Shown: positions 14,822 through 22,699 of the stretch, piece by piece
Position numbering within the stretch: position 1 is the first letter of the stretch
Layout of the letters: the number at the start of each line of letters is the position of its first letter
NCBI GenBank assembly: GCA_035250485.1
Contig: DATFFB010000081.1
Coordinates: 1 to 30,246 of the forward strand
Origin: JACCTH01 sp035250485
Lineage (GTDB): Bacteria > Actinomycetota > Acidimicrobiia > Spongiisociales > ZC4RG35
Direction: 5' to 3'
DNA: 30,246 nucleotides
Notes under the pieces: generated by a model
The model's database searches: none
The model's input: only the letters and a program-made list of their open reading frames with translations
Told to the model about the DNA's origin: nothing
Translations under genes and position numbers: made by a program

Positions 14822-15183
14822 GTTCCCAAGCGCTCCTCGAGTTCGTGCCCGAACGGGGCGGCAATGATGATCATGCTCTGGTTGCCGTCGAGATAGACCT
14901 TGACCGCCAGACCGGCGACCATGCCCTGAACAAGGACCGGTCGTTCGAGCGGTGCTTGCCACGATGCATGGGTGGAGATCAAGTCGAGGGCTCGTTCCTC
15001 GGTCATTTGGCTCGAGACCCACCCCGTATCGCGCTCGACGATGGCATCGGGATCGCTGACCACAATCTCATTGCTCCCCAGGACGAGAGCGTCGTCGGGG
15101 GCGAAACGAAGGACCGTGCCGCCGAGCTGGTCGAGTGAAGCCGGTTCGCCCACGACGCGCCAACCGGCGAGACCTTCAAGCAC
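14818..15183 (-). CDS. soxG: Sarcosine oxidase gamma subunit, short form
   Basis: This 121-residue protein sits in the position of the gamma subunit and ends in AGLAVKVYLDGNQSMIIIAA. Other recognisable parts are LGGTVLRFAPDDALVLGSNE and ALDLISTHASWQ. Gamma subunits are normally about 180-200 residues, so this one is reduced. I chose GTG at 15183, overlapping the soxA stop by 8 bp (GTGCTTGA) with AGGAGA eight bases upstream. An ATG at 15225 would add 14 residues inside soxA, and the frame is open to 15279. Similarity to SoxG is weak by eye and the call leans on context between soxA and soxB. Confidence 0.68.
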   Translation of the reverse strand: MLEGLAGWRVVGEPASLDQLGGTVLRFAPDDALVLGSNEIVVSDPDAIVERDTGWVSSQMTEERALDLISTHASWQAPLERPVLVQGMVAGLAVKVYLDGNQSMIIIAAPFGHELEERLGT

Positions 15184-17305
15184 GGGCGCGCTCTCCTGAA
15201 GGATCGTAAAAGGGATGAGCAGCATGACAGGCCACCCGGCCGTCGATCTCAACCTGCTCCGGGAAGCGGCCGTCCTCAAGGCGGATCCAACCCAGCATCA
15301 CCGTCTTGCCGAGGACGGGCGAAAAGCGGGACGAAGTCACCTGTCCAACCGGACCATCACGATCCATCAGGATGGACCCCTCGACTGGCGCCTGTCCCTC
15401 GAGCTCCCAGCCCACTAGGCGTTTGTTGAGTGGGATGCGGTTGGTGCGCAGCAACGCTTGCTTGCCGACGAAGTCCTCCTTGTCGAGGCGGGCCGCCCAC
15501 TCGAGACCGAGCCGCCGCGGGGTGGAGTCGTACTCCGAATCCATGCCGACGATGAAGTGGCCCTTTTCGAGTCGCAGCGTGAAGAGCACGTCGAGGCCGT
15601 GCGGGTAGAGATCGAGGTCAGAGCCGGCTGCTTCCAGGGCTCGCCACAACTCCACCGACCGGTCGACCGGATGGTGTAGTTCGAAGGAGACCTCACCTGT
15701 GAAGGAGAGGCGGATGATCCGGCAGGGAATGCCGGCCACGTCCGCTTGGGTGTGGGCCAGGTAGCCGGGGAGGTCGCTCACCCCAAGGCGGTTCATGACC
15801 TCCTTGGCCCGCGGGCCCGTGACGTTGATCGCCCCGAGCGACATCGTTCGATCGAGAATGCGAACATCGAGACCGAAGGTCTCGGCCCAATCCCGCACCC
15901 ACATCTCGGCGAAGGAAGCTCCTCCCGAAGTGAAGGTCAGGAAGAAACGAGTATCACTGAGCCGGCAAATGAGGCCGTCGTCGATGACATACCCGCGTTC
16001 ATCGAGCAGCAATGCATACCGGACCCGGCCCGGCTTGAGGTCCTCTACGCGGCACGGGTAGAGGCGCTCCAGCAGCTCCACCGTACCCGGCCCGGCCACC
16101 AGCATCTTGCCCAGGGTTCCGACATCGCCGAGGGAGACCGCGGTACGAACGGCCTGGTATTCGGCATCCACATCGGGGTATCGCCACGGTCTCCACCAGC
16201 CTCCGAACCGATCCATGATCGCCCCCATTCGAAGGTGCTCTTGATGAAGGGCAGTACGTCGAAAGGGAGCCAGATCGAAGCCCGCTGCCGCCTCGGACAT
16301 CGTCAGCTGGCGAGTCACCGGCCGGGCCGTGAAAGCTGATGGCGCCTGCGATTGGCGGTCGGCGAGGTACGAGCGCAGGTGGGGAAGGCAGACTCCACCC
16401 TGGCAGGTTCCGGTCCCGGCCAGCGTCGCCCGTTTGATGAGCTCCATCTCTTGAAAGCCCCGATCCCAGACCGAATCGAGGTCGGAGACTTCAACGTTCG
16501 AGCAGGGACAAACGATCCCGGCCGTGGGAGGAGGTGGCAAGTCGCCGGGCCGGGCTGCGTCTCCCACGGTCTCTATTTCGAGGCCTTCACCCATCCGGGC
16601 CAGTGCGTCACGGGGGTGGAGACCCAGGTCCAAAATCACCGAGTCGCACTCCAGGCGGGACCCGTCCTTCAGGATGACCGCGGTGACATGGCCTTCCCCC
16701 ACGAAGCGCTGCGGGTGCTGGGTGAGTTGGACCGTCCTTCCGACGTCGATTCCGGCCGAGGACAATTTCTCGGCGGCCCGCTGGGTGAAGATCCCGGCTA
16801 GGTCCGATCCAGGACAAATCGGTTGTTCTTCGGCGGCGCCGGTGGCCACGATCACGCGCTGGCACCGGGCGTGGACCATGCCCGCGGGAGTCCGGACGAC
16901 CACCATGGGCCCGGCGTAAATACCGATCACTTCTTCCCCCCGACCGGCATCGAAGGAGATGACTTCGCCCGAGGCGTCCGCCGCTGCCCGACGGCCCGCC
17001 TCCCCTTGACCGACGATCACTAGGTCGGCAAAAACGGTCCGCACCTCCACTCCCTGTGACTGATCGGCCCACTCGGGGAGGGGAGGATCGCCGGCTTGGG
17101 ACTCGACCACCATGCCGGTCCCGGCCATCGTCTGACAACTACGGACATAGGCCACCCCGTCGACCCTGACCAGGCAGTGGGGGCAATCGCCCCCGAGACA
17201 GATGCAGCCGCCCCCGGTCGGGTGGATCCCCGCCCGCAAGAGAGCCACTGCGATCGAGTCGCCGGGCGCGAACGAAATGTCGCGGCCTTCGAAAGTGAAG
17301 CTCAA
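15176..17305 (-). CDS. soxA: Sarcosine oxidase alpha subunit, compact variant with two Fe-S-type cysteine motifs
   Basis: The 709-residue protein is much shorter than typical SoxA (roughly 950-1000). Order of parts: residues 1-75, a ferredoxin-like domain with C36-x4-C41-x2-C44-x12-C57; about 90-260, one flavin/nucleotide-binding region (ADLVIVGQGEAG, GxGxxG at 99-104, and RVIVATGAAEEQP); 264-312, a BFD-like segment with C266-x-C268 and C301-x4-C306 (CQGGVC); 345-700, an aminomethyltransferase (GcvT)-like domain that in this family passes the methylene unit to tetrahydrofolate. The second nucleotide-binding fold of normal SoxA seems missing. The BFD-type cysteines, as I recall absent from classical SoxA, resemble OoxA/HcnB. 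The ATG at 17305 overlaps the ADH stop by 4 bp. It is probably a sarcosine or dimethylglycine oxidising subunit with altered electron transfer. Confidence 0.82.
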   Translation of the reverse strand: MSFTFEGRDISFAPGDSIAVALLRAGIHPTGGGCICLGGDCPHCLVRVDGVAYVRSCQTMAGTGMVVESQAGDPPLPEWADQSQGVEVRTVFADLVIVGQGEAGRRAAADASGEVISFDAGRGEEVIGIYAGPMVVVRTPAGMVHARCQRVIVATGAAEEQPICPGSDLAGIFTQRAAEKLSSAGIDVGRTVQLTQHPQRFVGEGHVTAVILKDGSRLECDSVILDLGLHPRDALARMGEGLEIETVGDAARPGDLPPPPTAGIVCPCSNVEVSDLDSVWDRGFQEMELIKRATLAGTGTCQGGVCLPHLRSYLADRQSQAPSAFTARPVTRQLTMSEAAAGFDLAPFRRTALHQEHLRMGAIMDRFGGWWRPWRYPDVDAEYQAVRTAVSLGDVGTLGKMLVAGPGTVELLERLYPCRVEDLKPGRVRYALLLDERGYVIDDGLICRLSDTRFFLTFTSGGASFAEMWVRDWAETFGLDVRILDRTMSLGAINVTGPRAKEVMNRLGVSDLPGYLAHTQADVAGIPCRIIRLSFTGEVSFELHHPVDRSVELWRALEAAGSDLDLYPHGLDVLFTLRLEKGHFIVGMDSEYDSTPRRLGLEWAARLDKEDFVGKQALLRTNRIPLNKRLVGWELEGQAPVEGSILMDRDGPVGQVTSSRFSPVLGKTVMLGWIRLEDGRFPEQVEIDGRVACHAAHPFYDPSGERARA

Positions 17306-18369
17306 AACTCCACCAGAGTGCGAAAGCCCTCGCCCCGCTGCATACGCTCGAAGGCTTCGTCGATTCCCTCGATATCGGTGCGATGGGTCACCGCGCGTCT
17401 GAGATCGATGGCCCCCGAGAGGATCTCTTCGGCGAGAGCAGCGATCTCTCGGGCGGGGTTGCCCGATCCGTAGAACGAGCCCAAGAGACTCTTCTCGGAT
17501 GCAAATTCGATCGCTGCGATCTGGGCTTCGGCACCGACCGGGGCAATGCCCACCACCACGACCGCCCCACCGGGCGCCGTCAGCCCCCAGGCCGCCGCGA
17601 TCGTCTCTGGACGCCCGACCACTTCGAACACCCAGTCGAAGGTGCCCTCAACCCCGTCCGGAGGCACGAAGGCGGTCGCACCTTGCGCCAGGGCCAACTC
17701 GGCCTTGGCCTCGATGGGATCGATGGCGACCACTACCTCAGCTCCCGCCGCCGCGGCGGCAGCAATCACTTGCAGACCCACGCCGCCGGTCCCAATCACC
17801 GCCACCCGATCGCCAGGACGTACCTTGGCTTTGTTGCGAACCGCGCCGAAACCGGTGACAACCGCACAGCCGAGGAGGGCGGCATCCGCAAATCCGATTC
17901 CGGGAGGCATCTTCACCACCGATTGCTCGGGGACGACCGTCCGTTCGGCGAAGGCACCCACGGTCAGGAACTGCTGGAGCGGCGAGCCATCACCCCGAAA
18001 CATCCGGAAACTGCCGTCCAGCATCGTGCCACTAAAGGCAGCAACTGACCCGGGCTCGCAGAGATTGGCCTGCTCGCGGCGGCACTGGCGGCACTCGCCA
18101 CAGGCAGGGAGAAAACAAAACGCCACTTGATCTCCCGGCGCCACGCTGCGAACGCCGCTGCCCACCGTTTTCACCACCCCCGCTCCCTCGTGACCGAGGA
18201 CGGTGGGAAATCGTCGCCGTCCCAGGTGGCCGAGGGCAAGGTGGAGATCGGAGTGACACACTCCCGCTGCCCGCAGTTCAACCTCGACCTCGCCGGGACC
18301 GGGAGCGGATAACTCGATCTCTTCGACTGACGGCTTCTCCCCCGCCATCAACCAGACCGCTGCCTTCAC
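17302..18369 (-). CDS. Zinc-dependent alcohol dehydrogenase, formaldehyde-dehydrogenase-like
   Basis: This 355-residue medium-chain dehydrogenase has the catalytic zinc site (AAGVCHSDLHLALG and LGHEGAGVVKTVG), the structural zinc cluster CGECRQCRREQANLC, and the NAD-binding motif VAVIGTGGVGLQVIAAAAAA. The sequence type matches thiol-dependent (mycothiol or glutathione) formaldehyde dehydrogenases. Sitting beside sox genes, it would oxidise formaldehyde released when N-methyl groups escape the folate route. I chose GTG at 18369: it overlaps the upstream stop as GTGA and has GGAGG five bases before it. An ATG at 18381 adds four residues. Thiol cofactor and exact alcohol or aldehyde substrate are not shown by the sequence. 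Confidence 0.87.
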   Translation of the reverse strand: MKAAVWLMAGEKPSVEEIELSAPGPGEVEVELRAAGVCHSDLHLALGHLGRRRFPTVLGHEGAGVVKTVGSGVRSVAPGDQVAFCFLPACGECRQCRREQANLCEPGSVAAFSGTMLDGSFRMFRGDGSPLQQFLTVGAFAERTVVPEQSVVKMPPGIGFADAALLGCAVVTGFGAVRNKAKVRPGDRVAVIGTGGVGLQVIAAAAAAGAEVVVAIDPIEAKAELALAQGATAFVPPDGVEGTFDWVFEVVGRPETIAAAWGLTAPGGAVVVVGIAPVGAEAQIAAIEFASEKSLLGSFYGSGNPAREIAALAEEILSGAIDLRRAVTHRTDIEGIDEAFERMQRGEGFRTLVEF

Positions 18370-19472
18370 CCGACCCTCCATTGCTCAAGAGAGTCAAAGT
18401 CGGGAACAAGCCCCAAACCGGAGCCGAGCGGAGCGACCACGTTGCCCTCGTCGTCCAAGGAGATTGGTTGCGGCAGCATGAAGTCGCGTCGCTCATTCGT
18501 CCAGGCGGGCGGGTCGAAGGGATACTCCAGGTAGGGAGCGTTGGAGAAGGCGAGGGCGACTTGAAGGTTGGCGATCAGTCCGAAGCCCGTGGTCCAGGTG
18601 TGCGGTGACCATTGGATGGCCTTCTCCTCGGCCCATCGCGCCACTCGACGACAACCGCCCACCCCACCCGCCAGCACCACATCGGTCTGAATCACATCCA
18701 CAACGTCCGTGAGACGACGAGTCGCTTCGAGGCTGCGCACCATTTCGCCCGCCGCGATCGGGGTTGAAGCGCTCGCCCTGAGCCGGTCATAGTCTTCCAA
18801 CTGAGCCGGATCGAGTGGCTCCTCGAGCCAGAAAACGTCGAGGTCGTCACAGATTGAGAGACACTCCCGGGCCGTGGCGAGATCCCACCGAGGCGCGAGG
18901 TCGCCGGGCATGTGCCAGCCCTGGTTGGCGTCGACCATGAGAACGAATTGATCCCCGAGTGCGGAGCGAGCCGCCTCGACAACCTTCATGTCGTGTTGCC
19001 ATTCCGGGCCGAGCCTGATCTTGGCGGCACCGACCCCCAGATCCTTTGTCGCCAACAGGCGCTCTACTCGTTGATCCGGGCCAATTAGCTCTCCGGTCGA
19101 CTGGTAGACCGGATAGCGGTCGGCTTCGCCGCCAAGGAACTGCCAGAGCGGCACGCCGGCGGCCCGGGCCAGGGCATCCCAAACCGCGACCTCTACCGTC
19201 CAGTTCCGGCCCCCATGGAAGTCGACGGTCTCGCAAACGGCCAGAACTCGATCGGTCTCCTCCACCCGGACTCCCACCAGCAAGGAAGCAAGAAGGTCGA
19301 GGTCGGGCACGCTCGTCCCGCCGCAATACCCCGAGACTCCTTCGTCGGTTCCAACGATGACGATGGTCTCGCTGAAGAAGTGGCGGGGATTCGGGTCCCA
19401 GGCGGCGACGAACGGAGGATCGAGCGGAAAGCGATAGGAACGCGCCTCCAGGGATGCGATTTTCATCGACAC
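18366..19472 (-). CDS. Enolase-superfamily enzyme, mandelate racemase-type
   Basis: This 368-residue enzyme has the capping domain and barrel of the mandelate racemase/muconate lactonising superfamily, which abstracts a proton alpha to a carboxylate. Visible residues: K151-I-R153 in AAKIRLGPEW (KxK position), metal ligands D181 (VDANQGW), E217 (WLEEPL) and E243 (AAGEM), then an Asp/His dyad D264 (QTDVV) and H291 (SPHTWTTG). A His at that position points to the mandelate racemase subgroup (sugar acid dehydratases and racemases) rather than the muconate subgroup, to which hydroxyproline-betaine epimerase belongs. GTG at 19472 or ATG at 19466 could start it. It lies 12 bp after a betaine-type binding protein gene, so its acid substrate may be a betaine or its product. 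Reaction unknown. Confidence 0.8.
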   Translation of the reverse strand: MSMKIASLEARSYRFPLDPPFVAAWDPNPRHFFSETIVIVGTDEGVSGYCGGTSVPDLDLLASLLVGVRVEETDRVLAVCETVDFHGGRNWTVEVAVWDALARAAGVPLWQFLGGEADRYPVYQSTGELIGPDQRVERLLATKDLGVGAAKIRLGPEWQHDMKVVEAARSALGDQFVLMVDANQGWHMPGDLAPRWDLATARECLSICDDLDVFWLEEPLDPAQLEDYDRLRASASTPIAAGEMVRSLEATRRLTDVVDVIQTDVVLAGGVGGCRRVARWAEEKAIQWSPHTWTTGFGLIANLQVALAFSNAPYLEYPFDPPAWTNERRDFMLPQPISLDDEGNVVAPLGSGLGLVPDFDSLEQWRVG

Positions 19473-19484
19473 ATCGTTGGCTAA

Positions 19485-20393
19485 CTATCCCAGCAATCCC
19501 TGCTGGGTGAGCCATTCGGAGGCCACCTCCTGGACGTCACGCTCCTCGATCTCCACTTCCACGCCAAGCTTCGAGAGTTCCTCTGTGGTCAACCGAGACG
19601 ACACCTCGTTCAGTAGGGCGATGAAGGCGTCCTCGTCGTCGAGCGAGGCCAAGAGTTCGTTTCGAACCAACGGGGCAATATTCTCAGCCGGTTGCGTGCC
19701 AAGATCGTCGGTCAACTCAACGAATCCGTATTGGACAATCGCTGGTTGGTTCGCACACAACCAGGCCACGTCGATTGCCCTTCCATTGAGTGCCTCGGCC
19801 ATAGGAACCTCGCAGGCGTCAAAGGACTCCCTCAACGCCGGCGGATAGTCCAGCCCGTACAGCTCGAGTGCGCCTCTGCACTGCGGATTGGCATCGCAAT
19901 CCGGTGGCAGGCCCCAGATGAGCTGATCCTCCACGGCCACCAAATCGCCAATCGACTCGAGGTCGAATTGCTCAGCGGTCTCGGAGCGGACGGCGGCCGT
20001 ATTGGTGTCCTCACCGGGGGTGATATCTAAGACGGTGATCTGCAGTGGCTCGAGAATATCCTGCAGCCGCTCCGCGTTGGTCTCACCATCGCCTGTGATC
20101 TGGCTGGTGTCGTAGTACCCGAGGCCGGAGCCGACGTACTCGGGGACCAAGTCGACCTCGCCCTCCTCGAGGGCCGGAACCCTTTCCTGACGGGTGCCCA
20201 GACTCGATAGACGGTCCACCGCATAGCCCTCATTTTCCAGCACCTGCGCGTAGATCTCGGCAATCAGCCTGGATTCATAGAAGTTGTCGGATCCGACTCG
20301 AATCACCGGCTCATCGCCGCTTCCAGATCCCGTGCAGGCAGCCAAAAACAATCCCGCCACGAACAGGGATCCAAGAAGTTTCTGCGCTCTCAT
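19485..20393 (-). CDS. Quaternary-amine binding lipoprotein, OsmF/ProX (OpuAC) family
   Basis: This 302-residue lipoprotein starts MRAQKLLGSLFVAGLFLAAC, with a lipobox LAAC, so it should be anchored outside the membrane. The mature part begins EPVIRVGSDNFYESRLIAEI, followed by YAVDRLSSLGTRQERVPALE and VDLVPEYVGSGLGYY, which is the OsmF/OpuBC/ProX pattern for choline, glycine betaine or related ligands. It differs from the OpuAC-type protein at 400-1404, so the window holds two betaine-type binding proteins. No permease or ATPase gene lies in this operon, so it may borrow a transporter encoded elsewhere. The gene ends 12 bp before the enolase-family gene. Confidence 0.87.
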   Translation of the reverse strand: MRAQKLLGSLFVAGLFLAACTGSGSGDEPVIRVGSDNFYESRLIAEIYAQVLENEGYAVDRLSSLGTRQERVPALEEGEVDLVPEYVGSGLGYYDTSQITGDGETNAERLQDILEPLQITVLDITPGEDTNTAAVRSETAEQFDLESIGDLVAVEDQLIWGLPPDCDANPQCRGALELYGLDYPPALRESFDACEVPMAEALNGRAIDVAWLCANQPAIVQYGFVELTDDLGTQPAENIAPLVRNELLASLDDEDAFIALLNEVSSRLTTEELSKLGVEVEIEERDVQEVASEWLTQQGLLG

Positions 20394-20411
20394 AGTTGCC
20401 CCCGGCTGATG

Positions 20412-21581
20412 CTACGTCTGGGCCGTATCGGTGCTCGGGTCCCACTGCACAGGGAGCGATTGTGGTTTACGAAAGACCAAGCCCGTGGGACCCTCACTGG
20501 TGCGATCGAGGCGAACCGCGGGCCAGAGATCGAGAACGGCATTGAGAGCGGCCAATGTCTCCATCTTCGCTAGATGAATGCCAATGCAGGCATGGGGTCC
20601 CTGGGCAAAGGCGAGGTGGGCCCTGGCGTTGGGGCGCCGAACATCGAAACGGTCCGGATCGGCAAAGGTCTCAGGATCACGATTGGCCGCCGTGAGCGAC
20701 ACAATCACCAGATCTCCCTTTCGGATCGGGGTGCCGGCCAGGTCGATGTCCCTGGTGGAGTACCTGTCGACGCGGGCAGCAGCAGGTTCCAAGCGGAGAG
20801 ACTCTTCGACCGCTTGCCGTCCCAGTGACCGATCGTTTCGAACCAGCTCTAATTGCTCGGGATTTGTGAGCAAATGCCAGAAGAGGCTGGTGGTCATGCC
20901 TTCACTGGTTTCGATACCGCCGAACATCATGACCGCGGCGTTTGAGATCAGCTCTTTTGAGGTGAGCGCGCTCCTCGCGGCGGCAAGGAGACCGGTCCGG
21001 GTGGCGGCGCTTTCGGATACCTGCTCGCCGAGCTGAATGACAGCCTCTCGTCCTGCGCCGGTAGCACTCTCTCCCCTCGACAGCCGATCGACGTCCCCCA
21101 CAATCCCTTCGTACCAGCCGAGGACTGTTCCCACCTCGACCTCGACCAGGTCGAGGGCCGCAGAAACCACCGCCACCGCCAACGGCCCGGCGAGATCCCG
21201 CCGAATCTCTGCCCTCCCAAGCGGGGCGAGGCCTCCCCCAAGACGTCGAGCTTCGTAGTTGACCCGGTCGGTGAATCGGTCTCGAACTTCGGCATGCAAC
21301 AGGGCGCTGGCAAAAGGGTCTCGATGCCGGCGATGTTCGGGTCCGTCGAGCGACAACATGCTCGGACCGACCACCTGGGCCGTCGAGAAGCGGGGATCAT
21401 CGACGGTAAACGCTTCTGCATCGCGCATGACCTGAATACATAGGTCGCGCCTCGTAACCAGCCAACCGTCCAGCACCGAGACCCAGCTCACCGGTTCTTC
21501 GCTCCGAAGCCGGGCTAGATAGGGATGCGGATCGATCGACAGCTGGTCGAGAGTTAGTGCCTCACCGAGAAGCGACGACAT
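20412..21581 (-). CDS. Cytochrome P450
   Basis: The 389-residue protein is a soluble bacterial P450. The heme loop is FAQGPHACIGIHLAK with the cysteine ligand at C332. The I-helix reads MMFGGIETSEG, with an Ile-Glu-Thr equivalent of the oxygen-activating acid-alcohol pair, and the K-helix is EESLRLEP (ExxR). There is no membrane anchor, so it would receive electrons from a separate ferredoxin and reductase not encoded here. The gene is 18 bp from the downstream binding-protein gene. P450 enzymes can oxidatively N-demethylate, and here one could open a betaine by removing the first methyl group; this is inference. Hydroxylation of an unrelated substrate is equally compatible. Confidence 0.93.
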   Translation of the reverse strand: MSSLLGEALTLDQLSIDPHPYLARLRSEEPVSWVSVLDGWLVTRRDLCIQVMRDAEAFTVDDPRFSTAQVVGPSMLSLDGPEHRRHRDPFASALLHAEVRDRFTDRVNYEARRLGGGLAPLGRAEIRRDLAGPLAVAVVSAALDLVEVEVGTVLGWYEGIVGDVDRLSRGESATGAGREAVIQLGEQVSESAATRTGLLAAARSALTSKELISNAAVMMFGGIETSEGMTTSLFWHLLTNPEQLELVRNDRSLGRQAVEESLRLEPAAARVDRYSTRDIDLAGTPIRKGDLVIVSLTAANRDPETFADPDRFDVRRPNARAHLAFAQGPHACIGIHLAKMETLAALNAVLDLWPAVRLDRTSEGPTGLVFRKPQSLPVQWDPSTDTAQT

Positions 21582-21602
21582 ACGAGAAATATTCGGGAGC
21601 GG

Positions 21603-21965
21603 TTACTCGGCTGGCATCGGGCTCATCAGCTGGAAGTAGTTGTCGTCTGGATCGGCGAAGGTGGCGATAAAACCTTCGTCGTCCTCGCCCATGTTGTATG
21701 GCTCTTTGACCACTCTCGCCCCAGCTGCCTTGAGCCGCTCGAAGTCGGCCTTGACGTCGGCAGATTCGATGTTCCAGATGATGCGACCGGGATGGGTGTT
21801 CTGGCCACTCACCTGGTCGTGGGCTCCAACCGTGAATGCCCCGGAGCCGATGATCCAGCCGACATAGCCTTCCATGTTCCATGAGGGCTCGCCGAAAAGC
21901 TTGGTGTAGTACTCGGTCAAACGCTCGAGATCGTCGGTGCCGATGAGAACGCTGTTGAGATTCAT
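21603..21965 (-). CDS. VOC-superfamily (glyoxalase/bleomycin-resistance-like) protein
   Basis: The 120-residue protein has two paired beta-alpha-beta-beta-beta modules of the VOC fold: NLNSVLIGTDDLERLTEYYT at the start and GRIIWNIESADVKADFERLK in the second half, ending with FIATFADPDDNYFQLMSPM. VOC proteins bind a divalent metal and act as dioxygenases, isomerases, lyases or sequestration proteins; no particular role is readable. The ATG at 21965 has GGAAGGG in front. It is 21 bp ahead of the P450 gene and 32 bp after the first gene, so it belongs to the same transcription unit. Confidence 0.86.
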   Translation of the reverse strand: MNLNSVLIGTDDLERLTEYYTKLFGEPSWNMEGYVGWIIGSGAFTVGAHDQVSGQNTHPGRIIWNIESADVKADFERLKAAGARVVKEPYNMGEDDEGFIATFADPDDNYFQLMSPMPAE

Positions 21966-21997
21966 GCTGTTTCCCTTCCGCCGCCAGGGTAGGAGGG

Positions 21998-22636
21998 CTA
22001 ATGGGCTAGACCGCTATGAGTCTCCTGAAGCTCACGGACCGCATGCCAGACCCGTGACTTGCGATAGTCCCAGTACTTGGTCCGCTCGATCTCAATCGAT
22101 CCGCCCCCGCCGACACCGCCGGCGAGGAAGCCGTTGTGGATCCGAACCGTCTGGTAGAAGACCGGCGCCAGTTGGAGCGCCGCTTGGGCATGGACCGCGG
22201 ATGCACGCCACTCGTCGCGGGTATCGGGAAGGTCATGCAGCACGAGATTGGCCCAGTTGCCGTCAGTCAGCTCCATCGAGCTATAACTGAGAATGCCGTG
22301 AAAGTTGCGGAACTCGAGCACGATCTCGGCGTTGGCCTGTTCAAGCGGGGTGATGTCGCGATCGAGATGGCGCTCGCCAAAAAAACCGACCACATAGACG
22401 TCGCCGGGCTCGTTGAGCCGCAACGGGGCCGAGACAATGGTTCGGCGATGAAGGCCATTGACCTCCCACTCCATCGGGGGGTAGGCGTGATAACGGCCGG
22501 GCTCACCCCGAGCGAGCGTGGCCCGTAGATCCTCCAGCATGTAGCCCAAAATCGCCTGATCGCGGTCATAAAGCCGAACCGAGGTGAATGGCCTCTTAGC
22601 AACCGATTGGGTTGGAGAAAGGGCGCGGATCGGCAT
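21998..22636 (-). CDS. Conserved-looking protein of unknown function, first gene of the ten-gene operon
   Basis: I do not recognise this 212-residue protein. It is soluble, without signal or membrane segments. Segments look structured and enzyme-like: SVRLYDRDQAILGYMLEDLR, YHAYPPMEWEVNGLHRRTIV, VYVVGFFGERHLDRDITPLE, then ILSYSSMELTDGNWANLVLH and RTKYWDYRKSRVWHAVREL. It is rich in His, Tyr and Trp, with possible metal or heme ligands, and has a glycine run (GGVGGGG) at about residues 175-185. ATG at 22636 is preferred; TTG at 22663 adds nine residues without a ribosome site. Being the promoter-proximal gene of a P450/sarcosine oxidase operon, it may act in the same pathway as an accessory or regulatory protein. 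Confidence 0.62.
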   Translation of the reverse strand: MPIRALSPTQSVAKRPFTSVRLYDRDQAILGYMLEDLRATLARGEPGRYHAYPPMEWEVNGLHRRTIVSAPLRLNEPGDVYVVGFFGERHLDRDITPLEQANAEIVLEFRNFHGILSYSSMELTDGNWANLVLHDLPDTRDEWRASAVHAQAALQLAPVFYQTVRIHNGFLAGGVGGGGSIEIERTKYWDYRKSRVWHAVRELQETHSGLAH

Positions 22637-22699
22637 GGCTCTCTGGTCTGGTACTTCGGTCAAGAATGTAGCTATCAGAAGCCCGATCTACCGCCACGC

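Noticed and set aside
15176..17305. SoxA as a frameshifted or degraded pseudogene because it is short
   Set aside because: The frame is continuous, all remaining domains are intact with conserved motifs, and both ends overlap intact neighbours. A compact variant is more likely than decay.
18366..19472. Hydroxyproline-betaine epimerase (HpbD) as a direct match
   Set aside because: That enzyme belongs to the muconate subgroup with a Lys on the far side of the site. This protein has the Asp/His dyad of the mandelate racemase subgroup.
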